A stretch of 64,000 bases of DNA from Shiella aurantiaca (GCA_030412945.1 JAUHJS010000002.1:322022-386021), one strand, 5' to 3'. Counted from the first letter of the stretch, positions 52,001-61,041 are shown. Numbers and translations: made by a program. Notes: generated by a model from the sequence alone, not told the origin.

Positions 52001-54846
52001 ATCAGCTGTATGGTGCTTATGTGCTGACTAATGGCAGGCACTATATTTTCCGTATTTCTCCGGAATTACAATTTAGCGCTACGGAAGTCACCAGTAAGCT
52101 GATGGGCATAAATTCCTTGGGCTCCGGCATAGTCGCGCAAGATGCAGGCGAATGGGTACATGTTTTCTCCGATTATAACACCGGGCGTATCCACCGTCTT
52201 ACCATTCCTGAAGATTTGGCTTTGGCCAAGGTGAAATACCACGTGCTGAATGGCCAAACAGGTATAGGCTTTTTTGCCGCTATGGAGCTGGTCAAAGTGG
52301 ATTCCAAATGGCAGGGGCTAGGCCTCAATTTCAGTACGGGGCAGCTGTATCATATTCAATTCCCCAATCCGGAAGATATTGTACCGCTTACTTCTCAGGA
52401 ACTGGCGCCTTCCGTGCAATACAATACACCGGGCACCTATTATTTTACCCTACGCGCCACCGATCACTTGGGTCATACGGCTTATCTAACGGATTCTGTG
52501 CGGGTGCGCAAGCCTCCTGTGGTAAATTTTACAGCTGATTTTACCTGTACCTATTTCGATACCTTTTTTAGTAGCGATATCGTAACGGATGGCACGGAGA
52601 TAGTCTCTTACGAGTGGGATTTTGGTGATCCTAATCTGCCGAGCAATACCTCTGCCGAAGCCAATCCCGTGATTCGCTATCCCAATCCGGGGATTTATAC
52701 CGTAAGCCTCACCGTGGTGGACGACCGTGGCGCTACGGGCTTTCTGTCGCAAGACATACGGATTTACCCGGAGGATGCTTTTGTGCCTGATTTTTCCTTG
52801 GTTTCTACTCCTTGTACTAATAATGCCTTGTTTTTCGATAATAGCTCTATAGGCTTAGAAGAAGAAATTCGCAGCTTTCGCTGGGATTTTGGCGACCCTG
52901 CTTCGGGAGCGGCCAATACTTCTACCGAGGAAAATCCCCAGCATATTTACCAAGAACAAGGTGATTATCTGGTGCAGCTTACCGCCATTGGTATCAGTGG
53001 CTGCGAAGTAAGCATAAGCAAAACCTTCACAATTAATGCCGCCCCAAGGGTAGATTTTACCGCCAACATGGCCTGTGTGGGCTTGGCCTCTTCTTTTCTT
53101 ATTGATAACCTGGCGCCCGAGGCTGTCACCATCAACTGGGATTTTGGCGATCAGTCCAGTGCCAATGTGGAATCGCCCGAGCATGTGTACCAAGCCAGTG
53201 GTTTTTATACCGTACGCTTGGCGGTTACCTATGAAAATGCCTGTACCTTCGAGCAGCTGGCTACGGTATTTGTGCCCGCTCAGCCCGTGGTTGATTTTCA
53301 GTATGAAATTCCCTGCGAGGGTTCGCCCACTACTTTTGTAGATGCATCTACCTCAGCCGATGCCAATATCATCCAAAGGGCTTGGTATTTTGAAAATTCC
53401 ACCACACCCCTTATTACTTCGGATGTGCAGATTCAACATACTTTTTCGGGGGATGGCATTTTTTCCGTGACTTTAGAAACTACCACCGACAGAGGCTGCA
53501 AGAGTTCCTTCACCCAGCATGTAGAAGTGGCTCCTTCGCCTGCAGTCAGTTTTACATGGGGCACGGCCTGCGAGGATAATGCCGTTCTTTTTCAGGAAAC
53601 TACAGCCACGGGTGTGGTTTCAAGAGCGTGGCGCATAGGAAATACCGTGTACAGTGAGGTGAGTGAGGTAGAGCATGTGTTTGCACAAGCAGGCAACTAT
53701 TTGGTGACCTTGGAAACCGTTTCGGCCAATGGCTGTGCTAAATCTATCACCCAAACCGTAGCGGTATACGCTCAGCCGCTGCCTCAATTTGAGGTGCTGC
53801 AAAACTGTGCAGGAGAAGATGTGATCTTGCAAGATATCAGTACCACGATCGATGCTATTACCTCGCGCAACTGGCAATGGCTGGAAGGGCAGCAAAGTGC
53901 AGAAGGCGAGGTAGTAGGTTTTTCCATCGCCCAGGCGGGCACGTATTTGGTCATGCTGACGGTACAAACCAATCAAAATTGTACAGCCGCTATTACCCAA
54001 TCGGTGCAGGTGTTTGCCCCTCCGGTGGTAAGCTTTCGTCCTTCGGTAAATTTTGGGGCGCCCCCACTAAGTGTTGATTTTACCAATCAGTCTAGCGGAG
54101 AAAATAGCTATCGCTGGACATTTGGTCAGGGGCAAGGTGAGTCGCAAGAGGTGAATCCTCAGTATATTTTTGAAGACTTGGGCACCTATACGGTACGTCT
54201 ACAAGCTATTAATAATGCGGGTTGCGAAGCCATTACCGAACAAAGCATACGCGTGGTGGAGCCGCTAGCCAATGCCGCGGTGCTTGCGCTGGAGCAACTG
54301 ACAGAAAATGGAGAAACGCAATTGCTGGCCACTTTGGCCAATAAGGGTACCGTGGTAATCGAAAATCCTTGGATTGATATTCAGGTAAACGATGAACTCT
54401 TTTTGCGTGAGCAATGGCAAGGGACACTCCTGCCCAATACCGAGGTTGTGTATCCGCTTACCTTCTCCTTAGCGAATGTTTCAGCGGCTTCCCTGCAATA
54501 CATTTGCGTGCGCTTAGGCACGGTATGGCAAGGATATACCGAATCCGACATTTTCGACAATCAAGCTTGCCTTTCTTTTTCTAGCGATTTCCAGATTGGT
54601 AAAATTTTCCCCAATCCGGCTGGCGCACAGATTCAAGTGCCTGTGGTGATTCCCGTGGCAGATGCTGTACAGGTAGAAATTATTTCCGATAAGGGCCAAA
54701 TTGTTTTCAGTCAAGCCTTTAGGCAAACGGTGCAAGGCCTCAATGCCTTCACTATTGCTACCGATGCGTTTGGGAATGGGGTGTACTTTGTGCGCGTTAC
54801 CTTCCAAAACAAGGTGAAGCAAGAGAAAATCATGGTGTTACGCTGA
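49066..54846 (+). CDS. Giant secreted PKD-repeat protein with T9SS sorting domain
   Basis: This 1926-residue protein has a signal peptide (~1-26, ending AKAQ). Module A (~45-365) has repeated WGMDVIKEGDTWLAFV-type units that look like beta-propeller blades, followed by several PKD domains (WDFGDPASGAANTST, WDFGDGNSSKEQNPQH). Module B (~785-1110) is homologous to module A (WGMDVVKENGKWRGLI). Many more PKD-like domains lead to a CARDB-like domain (~1740-1840) and a type A T9SS sorting domain (~1850-1926: IGKIFPNPAG ... GVYFVRVTFQNKVKQEKIMV). It is exported by the Sec and type IX systems and displayed or released at the surface, probably as an adhesin. Module A is about 35 % GC but the gene from about 50,130 on is near 50 %. 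Confidence 0.93.
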   Translation: MRCNAKYIEIIFLALLLAFPLSAKAQLSPADSLCVGAFISLNQPADFGDVAWDFCEGDLSIMPSSSLLSSSVASNAREIRLINEQGVNYALIITNNNTLLSLRLNADLTGINQILNLGNPDGMLDAPWGMDVIKEGDTWLAFVGNYNGSGKLVRLAFTGGLQEVPDADTLSLLNLPTVRNTGVAIFPSTDGSKRLVVTSTLGTIYNIDFGDSFLNSPTENDYTSSGILTNVFGLRIKRLGGKIYGFISTLSGDVQKLTFNENNSVINESLGITFPQAGAVKTFIALDQGVISLLRPNIRTTELLRLEIDPISYQAFGSKVFANQDFPFGISAFDAIKLNGKYIAFGVVYATGNLHRFEFSAPCLADQTSATEANPSITLQNPGNFYFSVTDQTTGAYQADSIFVRFPAEANFTTDFRCIGTPTQFYDSTWVRGAAVSSVLWDFGDPASGAANTSTAFQPSHDFSAPGLYTVRYTVTDACGRESVKEKQIRIFSENDADPDFSIVQPITCSFDSLQFQDESSFLTDEIVAWSWDFGDGNSSKEQNPQHAYIFSGDYTVQLSILLSSGCERSVSKPLTIINGSRIDFSVFQNCEGVAASFTDATVQAGGVTETSRLWNFDDPGSGADNTSTEENPSHTFAQAGIYLVSLEVSNSLGCVNTLTQRVEVFENPVILTAPQRALSNRPFRFRPDEIISKDTVESFMWDFNDNGAGSTEPEPWYTYTQTGAYTPSVQVTTQSGCVGSLTYPLEVMEGLADEDFPVVSYTATDTIDAQESILIAQSTTNYTDLVWDFDEGDLRDSAEIAEVTLLENTLLRQVRDVKLVQEAGIYYAIAVTNNSQLRVFKFADGLGQAPQVFDYGNPNELLLNPWGMDVVKENGKWRGLIANYGVGYGLTYFSFEQGLEQAPQFSQVPHTFASVRLANVALRYFQGDWWAITLGNSGQMEMLNFGGRLYDGVTQPIVHKVFTIVAGGYAFDVQVRNNQLYGAYVLTNGRHYIFRISPELQFSATEVTSKLMGINSLGSGIVAQDAGEWVHVFSDYNTGRIHRLTIPEDLALAKVKYHVLNGQTGIGFFAAMELVKVDSKWQGLGLNFSTGQLYHIQFPNPEDIVPLTSQELAPSVQYNTPGTYYFTLRATDHLGHTAYLTDSVRVRKPPVVNFTADFTCTYFDTFFSSDIVTDGTEIVSYEWDFGDPNLPSNTSAEANPVIRYPNPGIYTVSLTVVDDRGATGFLSQDIRIYPEDAFVPDFSLVSTPCTNNALFFDNSSIGLEEEIRSFRWDFGDPASGAANTSTEENPQHIYQEQGDYLVQLTAIGISGCEVSISKTFTINAAPRVDFTANMACVGLASSFLIDNLAPEAVTINWDFGDQSSANVESPEHVYQASGFYTVRLAVTYENACTFEQLATVFVPAQPVVDFQYEIPCEGSPTTFVDASTSADANIIQRAWYFENSTTPLITSDVQIQHTFSGDGIFSVTLETTTDRGCKSSFTQHVEVAPSPAVSFTWGTACEDNAVLFQETTATGVVSRAWRIGNTVYSEVSEVEHVFAQAGNYLVTLETVSANGCAKSITQTVAVYAQPLPQFEVLQNCAGEDVILQDISTTIDAITSRNWQWLEGQQSAEGEVVGFSIAQAGTYLVMLTVQTNQNCTAAITQSVQVFAPPVVSFRPSVNFGAPPLSVDFTNQSSGENSYRWTFGQGQGESQEVNPQYIFEDLGTYTVRLQAINNAGCEAITEQSIRVVEPLANAAVLALEQLTENGETQLLATLANKGTVVIENPWIDIQVNDELFLREQWQGTLLPNTEVVYPLTFSLANVSAASLQYICVRLGTVWQGYTESDIFDNQACLSFSSDFQIGKIFPNPAGAQIQVPVVIPVADAVQVEIISDKGQIVFSQAFRQTVQGLNAFTIATDAFGNGVYFVRVTFQNKVKQEKIMVLR

Positions 54847-54881
54847 GTTAATTGTTTCTTAATCTTTTAGATAACATAAGA

Positions 54882-54916
54882 TTTGTTTTACAATCTGCAA
54901 GGATTATGTATTTTTG
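54882..54916 (+). promoter_or_regulatory. Promoter TTTG-N23-TATTTTTG of the Lrp/AsnC gene
   Basis: The -33 element TTTG at 54882-54885 and the -7 element TATTTTTG at 54909-54916 are separated by 23 bases, at the long end of what this sigma factor uses. The leader to the ATG at 54952 would be about 30 bases. Confidence 0.5.
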
Positions 54917-54951
54917 CCAAATAATCTTCCGAAACACTATAATTTGAATCC

Positions 54952-55422
54952 ATGAGTCTTAAATTAGACAAAATCGACCGTAAAATCCTTGAAATCCTTC
55001 AATCGGACGGTCGCATTACCAATGCCCAACTATCAAAAGAAATCGGCCTTTCTCCGGCTCCTACCTTGGAGCGTGTAAAGAAACTAGAACAGTCGGGAAT
55101 TATTAAAAGCTACCATGCTAAGTTGGACACCGCCAAAATCAACTTGGGCGTAAGCACCTTTGTACAAGTTACCTTGCGTGGGCACAACAAAGAGAATATT
55201 GAGGAATTTTTGAAAGAAATCAATACCATTGAAGAGGTAATCGAGTGCCACCACATTACGGGTTCAGGCGATTTTATCTTGAAAATCATGGCCAAAGACA
55301 TTGCCTCTTACCAAAAGCTGATGCTCGAAAAAGTGAGCGATATTAAGGTGGTGGACAGCTTACAGTCTTTGGTAATCCTTTCTACCTTCAAAGACAGCAA
55401 AGTATTACCTATTCCTAACTAA
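54952..55422 (+). CDS. Lrp/AsnC-family transcriptional regulator
   Basis: This 156-residue regulator has an N-terminal helix-turn-helix (KIDRKILEILQSDGRITNAQLSKEIGLSPAPTLERVKKLE, of which NAQLSKEIGLSPAPTLERV is the core). The C-terminal RAM ligand domain has VTLRGHNKENIEEF and CHHITGSGDFILKIM. It senses amino acids and forms octamers in related species. The target genes are not evident here. A phosphoribosyltransferase gene follows after 10 bases. Confidence 0.93.
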   Translation: MSLKLDKIDRKILEILQSDGRITNAQLSKEIGLSPAPTLERVKKLEQSGIIKSYHAKLDTAKINLGVSTFVQVTLRGHNKENIEEFLKEINTIEEVIECHHITGSGDFILKIMAKDIASYQKLMLEKVSDIKVVDSLQSLVILSTFKDSKVLPIPN

Positions 55423-55432
55423 TCACGCAGCG

Positions 55433-55930
55433 GTGGCTCTTCAGATTTTAGACGATATTCAAATTAGTCAGAAGCTTCGCAGGATTGCTTTTGAGATATA
55501 CGAAAACAATTACGATGAGCAACAAATCGTGTTTGCCGGAATTGATGATAAAGGCTATGAGGTAGCCAGCCTTATAGCCCATCATCTGCATCAAATTTCA
55601 CCCCTGAGTAGCCAATTGGTACGCGTAAGCTTAGACAAGTCCAATCCGGTGGGTACGCCTGTGCAGCTCGATACCGAACTGAAGAATCTGGAAGGCAAAT
55701 GCATTGTACTGGTAGATGACGTGCTCAATACCGGGCGCACCCTTGTGTACGGCATGAAACCTTTTCTCTCCATAGCCATCAAAAAAATGGAAATTGCTGT
55801 GCTGGTCAACCGCAGCCATACGCATTTTCCGGTATATGCCACCTATTCGGGTTACGAACTATCCACCTCTCTCACCGAACATATAGACGTAGTGCTTGAA
55901 AAAGACAAAAATGCCGTGTATCTTAATTGA
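55433..55930 (+). CDS. PyrR-like phosphoribosyltransferase
   Basis: This 165-residue type I PRTase has the PRPP-binding motif CIVLVDDVLNTGRTLVYG and a PyrR-like N-terminus QILDDIQISQKLRRIAFEI, with FAGIDDKGYEVASLIA. The flexible loop and the C-terminal hood (VLVNRSHTHFPVYATYSG) are as in PyrR-type enzymes, which act as uracil phosphoribosyltransferases and, in some bacteria, as RNA-binding regulators. The start is a GTG. It is probably co-transcribed with the Lrp-type gene. Its regulatory role is unknown. Confidence 0.85.
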   Translation: MALQILDDIQISQKLRRIAFEIYENNYDEQQIVFAGIDDKGYEVASLIAHHLHQISPLSSQLVRVSLDKSNPVGTPVQLDTELKNLEGKCIVLVDDVLNTGRTLVYGMKPFLSIAIKKMEIAVLVNRSHTHFPVYATYSGYELSTSLTEHIDVVLEKDKNAVYLN

Positions 55931-56007
55931 TGCAAAATCCGGCTATTGCAAAGGCTTGTACGTGTAAGCGGCCGTAGTCTGCTTTTTTGTGATGAACCCT
56001 AGGCCTT

Positions 56008-57537
56008 ATGAAAGAGAATAAGCGGGAGCTTGATTTTTTAAAACGGGAAATTGAAGCACTCAAATCGAGAGAAAATACCCTTTTGCAAGAAAACCACAAG
56101 CTTCAAAAAGAGCTGGAAAAATACGAAATGGCCGCCAGTGGGGCCAGTGATGGCCTGTGGGATTGGGACCTAGAGACCAACGAAACCTTTATTTCTCCTC
56201 CTTGGCGCGAAATGCTAGGCTATTCCGAAGATGATGTGCACAGCCGACTGGGCGAATGGGAAAACCTCTTACATCCGGATGACAGAGAACTTGCAACCCA
56301 CGCTTTAAGAGAGTATATTGACGGCAAATCGGAAAAGTACGATGTGGTTTTCCGCTTGAAAAACAAACAAGGAAATTACCGTTGGATCCGTTCAAGAGCC
56401 ACGGTGCTAAGAAATATGAGTGGACATCCCGTGCGTATATCCGGTTCGCATACCGATATTACGGAAAGCAAAAAAGCTGAAGAAGCACTTTATAGAAGTG
56501 AGAAAAAGTTTCGAAACCTTTTCGAAAACTCCCTGGTGGCTATGTTCCGAAGCGATGCCCATACCGGAAAGTTTATCGAAGCCAACCAAAAAACCCTTGA
56601 GCTTTTTGAAATAGATTCCATTGAGGGGGTATATACTACCCAGTTTTATGTGGAGGGCGATGCCTGCGATAATCTGATAAAGGCCCTACGGGAAAAGGAA
56701 AATGTAGAAAGCCAGGAAATTCAGCTGCGCACGGCTGCCGGAAAACTAATTTGGGTGTCCTTCTCGGCACGCTTATATAAGGAAGAAGGCTATATTGAGG
56801 CTGTGCTGAAAGATATCACCGACTCTAAAGAAAACTTGCTTGAGTTGCAGCGCCTGAACTTTGAGCTCGACAACTTTGTGTACCATGCCTCCCACGATTT
56901 GCGTTCTCCACTTCGCTCCATCATGGGTTTGGTCAATATCCTGAAAAGCGAAAACCAGCCCTCTGCCCGTCAGAAGTGTATAGAAATGATAGAAGGGAGT
57001 ATCAATCGCCTCGATAAGTTCGTGGTCGATTTACTTTCTATGTCGCGCGCCAACCGTATCAAAGAAGAGGTAGTTCCTATCAATTTCATGATAGAGATTA
57101 ACAACAGCTTTACCAATTTCTTCCATGCTTCCACCATCAAAAATCTGATGATTCAAACCTCGGTGAAGCATGCTATTCCTTTTAATGGCCCCGTCACGCA
57201 AGTGCGGGTAATTTTGAACAACCTGATTTCCAATGCCATCAAATACAGGCGCCACGATATTCCCCTGAGTCTGATTCAGGTGAATGTGGAGGTGCAGGAA
57301 GATAAAGTATTGCTTTCCGTTTCGGATAATGGAGAAGGGATTCCCGAGGAAAAACTCCCTCATATTTTTGATATGTTCTACCGCGCTTCTGAGAGCAGTG
57401 AAGGCTCTGGCCTGGGTATGTACATTGTCAAAAACATTATCAACAAAATTGGTGGGGAAATCAGCTTGCAATCGAAAGTAGGCGAGGGCTCTACCTTCTC
57501 GGTGGTTTTGCCCAATACCCCTATCGAAGAAGAATAA
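56008..57537 (+). CDS. Cytoplasmic PAS-domain histidine kinase
   Basis: This 509-residue protein starts with a coiled coil (KREIEALKSRENTLLQENHKL). Two PAS domains follow (~45-150 with PAC motif RNMSGHPVRISGSHTDITE, and ~160-280 with EAVLKDITDSKENL). The HisKA domain has phosphoacceptor His296 in YHASHDLRSPLRS, and the HATPase has NNLISNAIKYR, VSDNGEGIP and GLGMYIVKNI. There is no membrane helix, so it senses an internal signal such as redox, a ligand or a protein. No response regulator is next to it; panB follows after 30 bases, probably by chance. Confidence 0.92.
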   Translation: MKENKRELDFLKREIEALKSRENTLLQENHKLQKELEKYEMAASGASDGLWDWDLETNETFISPPWREMLGYSEDDVHSRLGEWENLLHPDDRELATHALREYIDGKSEKYDVVFRLKNKQGNYRWIRSRATVLRNMSGHPVRISGSHTDITESKKAEEALYRSEKKFRNLFENSLVAMFRSDAHTGKFIEANQKTLELFEIDSIEGVYTTQFYVEGDACDNLIKALREKENVESQEIQLRTAAGKLIWVSFSARLYKEEGYIEAVLKDITDSKENLLELQRLNFELDNFVYHASHDLRSPLRSIMGLVNILKSENQPSARQKCIEMIEGSINRLDKFVVDLLSMSRANRIKEEVVPINFMIEINNSFTNFFHASTIKNLMIQTSVKHAIPFNGPVTQVRVILNNLISNAIKYRRHDIPLSLIQVNVEVQEDKVLLSVSDNGEGIPEEKLPHIFDMFYRASESSEGSGLGMYIVKNIINKIGGEISLQSKVGEGSTFSVVLPNTPIEEE

Positions 57538-57567
57538 GCCTTCTTCCATCCTTTAAGCCTTTCAATT

Positions 57568-58386
57568 ATGTCCATCCACAAACAAGAAATAAAGAAAGTT
57601 ACCACTCACCAGCTTCAGGAAATGAAGAACCGTGGGGAGAAAATCAGTATGCTTACGGCTTATGATTTCTCCATGGCGCAGATTCTGGATGCAGCAGGCA
57701 TTGATGTGCTTTTGGTGGGCGACTCAGCCAGTAATGTAATGGCGGGACATGAAACTACCCTGCCTATTACGCTCGACCAAATGATTTACCACGCCCAAGG
57801 GGTGGTTCGTGCGGTATCGCGCGCTTTTGTAACGGTAGATATTCCTTTCGGTAGCTATCAGGGCAATTCCTCGGAAGCGCTTCGTTCAGCCATTCGTATC
57901 ATGAAAGAGTCAGGGGCGCATGGCGTAAAGATGGAAGGCGGAAGTGAGATTAAAGAATCCATCACCCGTATTTTGAGTGCCGGAATTCCTGTTATGGGCC
58001 ATTTGGGCCTTACACCCCAATCAATTTATAAGTTTGGAACCTATACCGTACGCGCCAAAGAAGATGCTGAGGCGGAGAAACTGATAGCCGATGCCAAGCT
58101 TTTGGAAGAATGCGGATGTTTTGCCTTGGTCTTGGAGAAGATTCCCTCCAAGCTGGCTGCAGAAGTAGCCAAGGTACTTACCATTCCCGTGATCGGCATT
58201 GGTGCTGGAGGCGGTGTAGATGGTCAGGTGCTGGTGGTGCACGATATGCTAGGCATTACCCATGAGTTTAAGCCTCGCTTTTTAAGACGCTATGCCGATT
58301 TGCATACGGTAATTACCGATGCGGTAAGCCGCTATATTGAAGATGTGAAGCGCAAAGATTTCCCGAGCGATAAAGAGAGCTATTAG
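57568..58386 (+). CDS. panB: 3-methyl-2-oxobutanoate hydroxymethyltransferase
   Basis: The enzyme transfers a hydroxymethyl group from methylene-tetrahydrofolate to 2-oxoisovalerate to make ketopantoate, the first committed step of pantothenate and CoA synthesis. The 272-residue barrel has [30 protein letters not shown], where the metal-binding aspartates are found, plus [17 protein letters not shown] and [18 protein letters not shown]. The length is normal. It stands alone; other pantothenate genes are not near. Confidence 0.96.
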   Translation: MSIHKQEIKKVTTHQLQEMKNRGEKISMLTAYDFSMAQILDAAGIDVLLVGDSASNVMAGHETTLPITLDQMIYHAQGVVRAVSRAFVTVDIPFGSYQGNSSEALRSAIRIMKESGAHGVKMEGGSEIKESITRILSAGIPVMGHLGLTPQSIYKFGTYTVRAKEDAEAEKLIADAKLLEECGCFALVLEKIPSKLAAEVAKVLTIPVIGIGAGGGVDGQVLVVHDMLGITHEFKPRFLRRYADLHTVITDAVSRYIEDVKRKDFPSDKESY

Positions 58387-58389
58387 TTC

Positions 58390-58407
58390 TTAGTTCATGG
58401 TTGTTAG
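58390..58407 (+). repeat. Dispersed 18-bp repeat after panB
   Basis: TTAGTTCATGGTTGTTAG matches the tandem repeat after gmd (35631-35648) at 17 of 18 positions. It starts 4 bases after the panB stop. Confidence 0.5.
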
Positions 58408-58441
58408 AGCTTTGTGAAGGGGTTATTACAGATTTCAAGTT

Positions 58442-58624
58442 ATGAATCAGTTAGATATATTACAATTTGTTCTTTTTGTAAGCCTGTTGCTGGCTGCTCT
58501 TACCATTGTGCGTACCTATAAATCGGCCATCGCACAAGAGGATAAACACTTGATTTATGCACTTTCCATTGCAATTCCCTTGCTGGGGTTTGTGCTATTT
58601 TTGATTAAAAGAGATAAGGCGTAA
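58442..58624 (+). CDS. Small two-helix membrane protein
   Basis: This 60-residue protein has two membrane helices (about 6-22 and 40-56) joined by a short charged loop (YKSAIAQEDKHL). The C-terminal half (SIAIPLLGFVLFLIKRDKA) recalls the phospholipase D N-terminal (PLDc_N) type of membrane segment, but the protein is too short for an assignment. No function is proposed. ATG 58442 has a normal position after the panB spacer. Confidence 0.6.
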   Translation: MNQLDILQFVLFVSLLLAALTIVRTYKSAIAQEDKHLIYALSIAIPLLGFVLFLIKRDKA

Positions 58625-58634
58625 TTGTTTTTTT

Positions 58635-58668
58635 AATCCTGCTTGGAATTCATTTGCTAGCTAGGATT
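58635..58668 (+). terminator. Weak terminator after the small membrane protein
   Basis: AATCCT (58635-58640) and AGGATT (58663-58668) form a 6-bp stem with a large loop, followed by TTTTTTG. The stem is short, so this is tentative. Confidence 0.3.
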
Positions 58669-58701
58669 TTTTGTTAAACAACTCTGTCCTGATTTTTACG
58701 C

Positions 58702-59262
58702 TCACTGACACAAGCGCGGTTTTTCTTTTTCGTCTTTGTCTGCGGCAAACCAAATGACCGCATATTGTTCATACATGCCCACACCTACGGCTTGCCAGCT
58801 AATTTCCTTCCATTGTGAGGCATTGATCATCACTTGATTGTGGCCTGTACTTTTCTTCCATCCCGATAGGGCTTCTTCGGGAGTGGCTTTGGCCGAATGC
58901 CAAAAGGCGATTTCATAGCCATGGGTGTTGAATTGGGCAATCTCCTGGGGTTTGTTCCACATACACTCGGCTTGCTTGTGGTCGGAAGTATAGCAGCAAG
59001 CGGTCCAATCGCCCTTATCCGACCAGCTATGCGGATTGCATGAATCGCTGGCCATGTAGTTTTCCATCAAATCTTTCACATGGGCTTGGGCTACCTGCGT
59101 AAGGCTGGCACTGAGAGAAATGGGCGGTAGCTTTTTCTCTTTTCGGTATTTCATCAGCAAGTCATACAGCTTTTTTTCATCAGCCGAAAGGCATACGGTA
59201 GTATCGTTAGTACTGAAACTTGGTTGCAACCAAAGGGATAGGCTTAGTAAAAAGATAATCAT
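58702..59262 (-). CDS. CAP-domain secreted protein
   Basis: This 186-residue protein has a short signal peptide (~1-18) and a CAP (SCP/PR1-like) domain: LYDLLMKYRKEKKLPP, LTQVAQAHVKDLMENY, then PHSWSDKGDW, the CAP-type histidine motif, and SGWKKSTGHNQVMIN with the second conserved histidine. Several cysteines (ACCYTS, ECMWN, SCNPHS) suggest disulphides outside the cytoplasm. CAP proteins bind lipids or act in the envelope; the precise role is unknown. It converges on the small membrane protein gene. Confidence 0.85.
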   Translation of the reverse strand: MIIFLLSLSLWLQPSFSTNDTTVCLSADEKKLYDLLMKYRKEKKLPPISLSASLTQVAQAHVKDLMENYMASDSCNPHSWSDKGDWTACCYTSDHKQAECMWNKPQEIAQFNTHGYEIAFWHSAKATPEEALSGWKKSTGHNQVMINASQWKEISWQAVGVGMYEQYAVIWFAADKDEKEKPRLCQ

Positions 59263-59322
59263 ACCCGTATAACGGAAAAGCAGGCGACAGGTTTGTGTTG
59301 CTTACTTGTTTCCAAAACCTAC

Positions 59323-59350
59323 ACTCCTCCGCCATTCGAGGAGTTTTTTT
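59323..59350 (+). terminator. Orphan intrinsic terminator upstream of the LON-domain gene
   Basis: ACTCCTC-N8-GAGGAGT is a perfect 7-bp stem followed by a run of T residues. It is oriented on the plus strand, where no gene lies upstream except far away, so it may end a divergent antisense or small RNA. Confidence 0.5.
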
Positions 59351-59371
59351 GTTTTACGGACGCGCTTTTTC

Positions 59372-59379
59372 TACCTTAG
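59372..59379 (+). promoter_or_regulatory. Near-consensus -7 element TACCTTAG of the LON-domain gene
   Basis: This matches TAnnTTTG at 7 of 8 positions and ends 8 bases before the ATG at 59388. It supports that start over an in-frame start at 59295. Confidence 0.4.
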
Positions 59380-59387
59380 GGATTAAT

Positions 59388-60020
59388 ATGAGCGTATTCA
59401 CCCCTCTTTTTCCACTTAATTTGGTAGCCATGCCGGGCGAGCGTCTCAATCTGCATATTTTTGAGCCTCGCTATAAGCAATTGGTGCAAGATGTTATGGA
59501 CACTCGCGAGCGGACCTTTGGCATACCTTCTTATGTGCTCACCCGCATCGAGTACGGCACTATGGTGAAAATCATGGCGATAGAAAAAGAATACGAAGAT
59601 GGTCGCCTCGATATCCGCACCCAAGGCTTGAGTATTTTTCGGGTAAGTAATTTTCAGAATCCCTATGCCGATAAGTTGTATGCGGCCGGAAAGCTGGACT
59701 TTTTAGAAGAAATAAGTGACGGAAGCGCACAGTTTCAGGAAGAAATTCGACAGGGGGTAATCACTCTTTATCAAATGATGGGAGCGAGCCCCGATGCGGC
59801 CTTTCAAAAGGATTTTCATACCTTCGAAATAGCCCACAAGGTAGGGCTTACGCTGGAACAAGAATATGAACTGATTCAAATAAGCTCGGAGGCTTTGCGC
59901 CAAAAATACCTAATGGCCCATTTGCAAAAGGCCTTACGCGTGATGCAAGGCATTCAGGATACAAAAGAGCGCATTAAGCTCAATGGACATTTTAAACATT
60001 TCGACCCACTAAACTTTTAA
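59388..60020 (+). CDS. LON peptidase substrate-binding (LAN) domain protein
   Basis: This 210-residue protein resembles the N-terminal substrate-binding domain of Lon protease without ATPase or protease domains. It shows FPLNLVAMPGERLNLHIFEPRYKQL, GIPSYVLTR, YGTMVKIMAI and DGRLDIRTQGLSIFRV. Stand-alone forms are widespread; a role in protein quality control is possible. It precedes the nuo genes by 3 bases, so it is probably co-transcribed with nuoA, although functional linkage to complex I is unproven. Confidence 0.87.
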   Translation: MSVFTPLFPLNLVAMPGERLNLHIFEPRYKQLVQDVMDTRERTFGIPSYVLTRIEYGTMVKIMAIEKEYEDGRLDIRTQGLSIFRVSNFQNPYADKLYAAGKLDFLEEISDGSAQFQEEIRQGVITLYQMMGASPDAAFQKDFHTFEIAHKVGLTLEQEYELIQISSEALRQKYLMAHLQKALRVMQGIQDTKERIKLNGHFKHFDPLNF

Positions 60021-60023
60021 GCG

Positions 60024-60521
60024 ATGCAAGTAGCCATAGATCCTTCTTTAGCACAGATTGCCCTGTTTATTTTGGGTGGATTGGGCTTTGTGATGATTTC
60101 CCTTTTGGTGGCTCGCCTGATTCGGCCGAATAGGCCCAATCCCGAAAAGCTGAGTATCTACGAATCGGGTGAGGAGCCCATAGGCCCGGCTTGGATGCAG
60201 TTCAATGCCCGCTTTTATGTAGTGGCGCTTATCTTCCTGTTATTTGAAGTAGAAATTCTTTTCCTTTTTCCCTGGGCCTTGATTTTTGGCGATGCCGAAT
60301 GGCAAGCCGCCACGAATGGGCGTTGGGGCTATTTTGCCTTGGCCGAAATGAGCATTTTTGTGCTGATATTGGCTTTTGGTCTGGCCTATGTATGGGCAAA
60401 GGGGCATTTAGATTGGGTAAAACCCAATCCCACTATTTCTGCTTTTAAAGGCGTAGTGCCTGAGGGAAAATATCAATCGATTAACCAAAAATATTCGCAA
60501 TTCAAGCATGGGGCTTCTTGA
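60024..60521 (+). CDS. nuoA: NADH-quinone oxidoreductase subunit A
   Basis: This small membrane subunit of complex I has three helices (~10-30, ~65-85, ~100-123) and the family motif [34 protein letters not shown], in which ESGEEP and FEVE are conserved. At 165 residues it has a C-terminal extension over the classical ~120-150. It overlaps nuoB by 14 bases. Confidence 0.96.
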   Translation: MQVAIDPSLAQIALFILGGLGFVMISLLVARLIRPNRPNPEKLSIYESGEEPIGPAWMQFNARFYVVALIFLLFEVEILFLFPWALIFGDAEWQAATNGRWGYFALAEMSIFVLILAFGLAYVWAKGHLDWVKPNPTISAFKGVVPEGKYQSINQKYSQFKHGAS

Positions 60522-61041
60522 TCAAAAATTGGGCAATGGAGGAGTACTAATTGCTCCTATCGATGATCTTATCAATTGGGCTCGGCTGTCTAGCCTATGG
60601 CCTATGGGCTTTGGTATTGCCTGCTGCGCCATCGAGTTTATGGGGGCAGTTTCGTCAGCGTATGACCTCGACCGATTTGGCATTATTCCGCGCCCCTCGC
60701 CCCGCCAAAGCGATGTGATGCTAGTAGCGGGAACCGTCACTTTTAAAATGGCCGATCGGGTAAGGCGACTCTATGAACAAATGGCCGAGCCGCGCTATGT
60801 AATTTCCATGGGGAGTTGCAGTAATTGCGGAGGACCGTATTGGCAACATGGCTACCATGTGGTGAAGGGTGTCGACCGCATCGTTCCGGTTGATGTGTAT
60901 GTGCCGGGTTGTCCGCCACGGCCCGAAGCCTTGATTGGTGGCTTTATCAAATTGCAAGAGAAAATCAGGCGCGAATCGCTGCAAACCCCACAGGCAGCTT
61001 TGGATTTATTGGCCAAAAAAGAAAAGGAGGTATCGGCATGA
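60508..61041 (+). CDS. nuoB: NADH-quinone oxidoreductase subunit B
   Basis: This subunit carries the terminal N2 4Fe-4S cluster that passes electrons to quinone. Its ligands are seen in GIACCAIEF (the adjacent cysteines), GSCSNCGG and [10 protein letters not shown]. At 177 residues it has normal size. It overlaps nuoA upstream and nuoC downstream (ATGA), so the four nuo genes are one operon. Confidence 0.98.
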   Translation: MGLLDQKLGNGGVLIAPIDDLINWARLSSLWPMGFGIACCAIEFMGAVSSAYDLDRFGIIPRPSPRQSDVMLVAGTVTFKMADRVRRLYEQMAEPRYVISMGSCSNCGGPYWQHGYHVVKGVDRIVPVDVYVPGCPPRPEALIGGFIKLQEKIRRESLQTPQAALDLLAKKEKEVSA

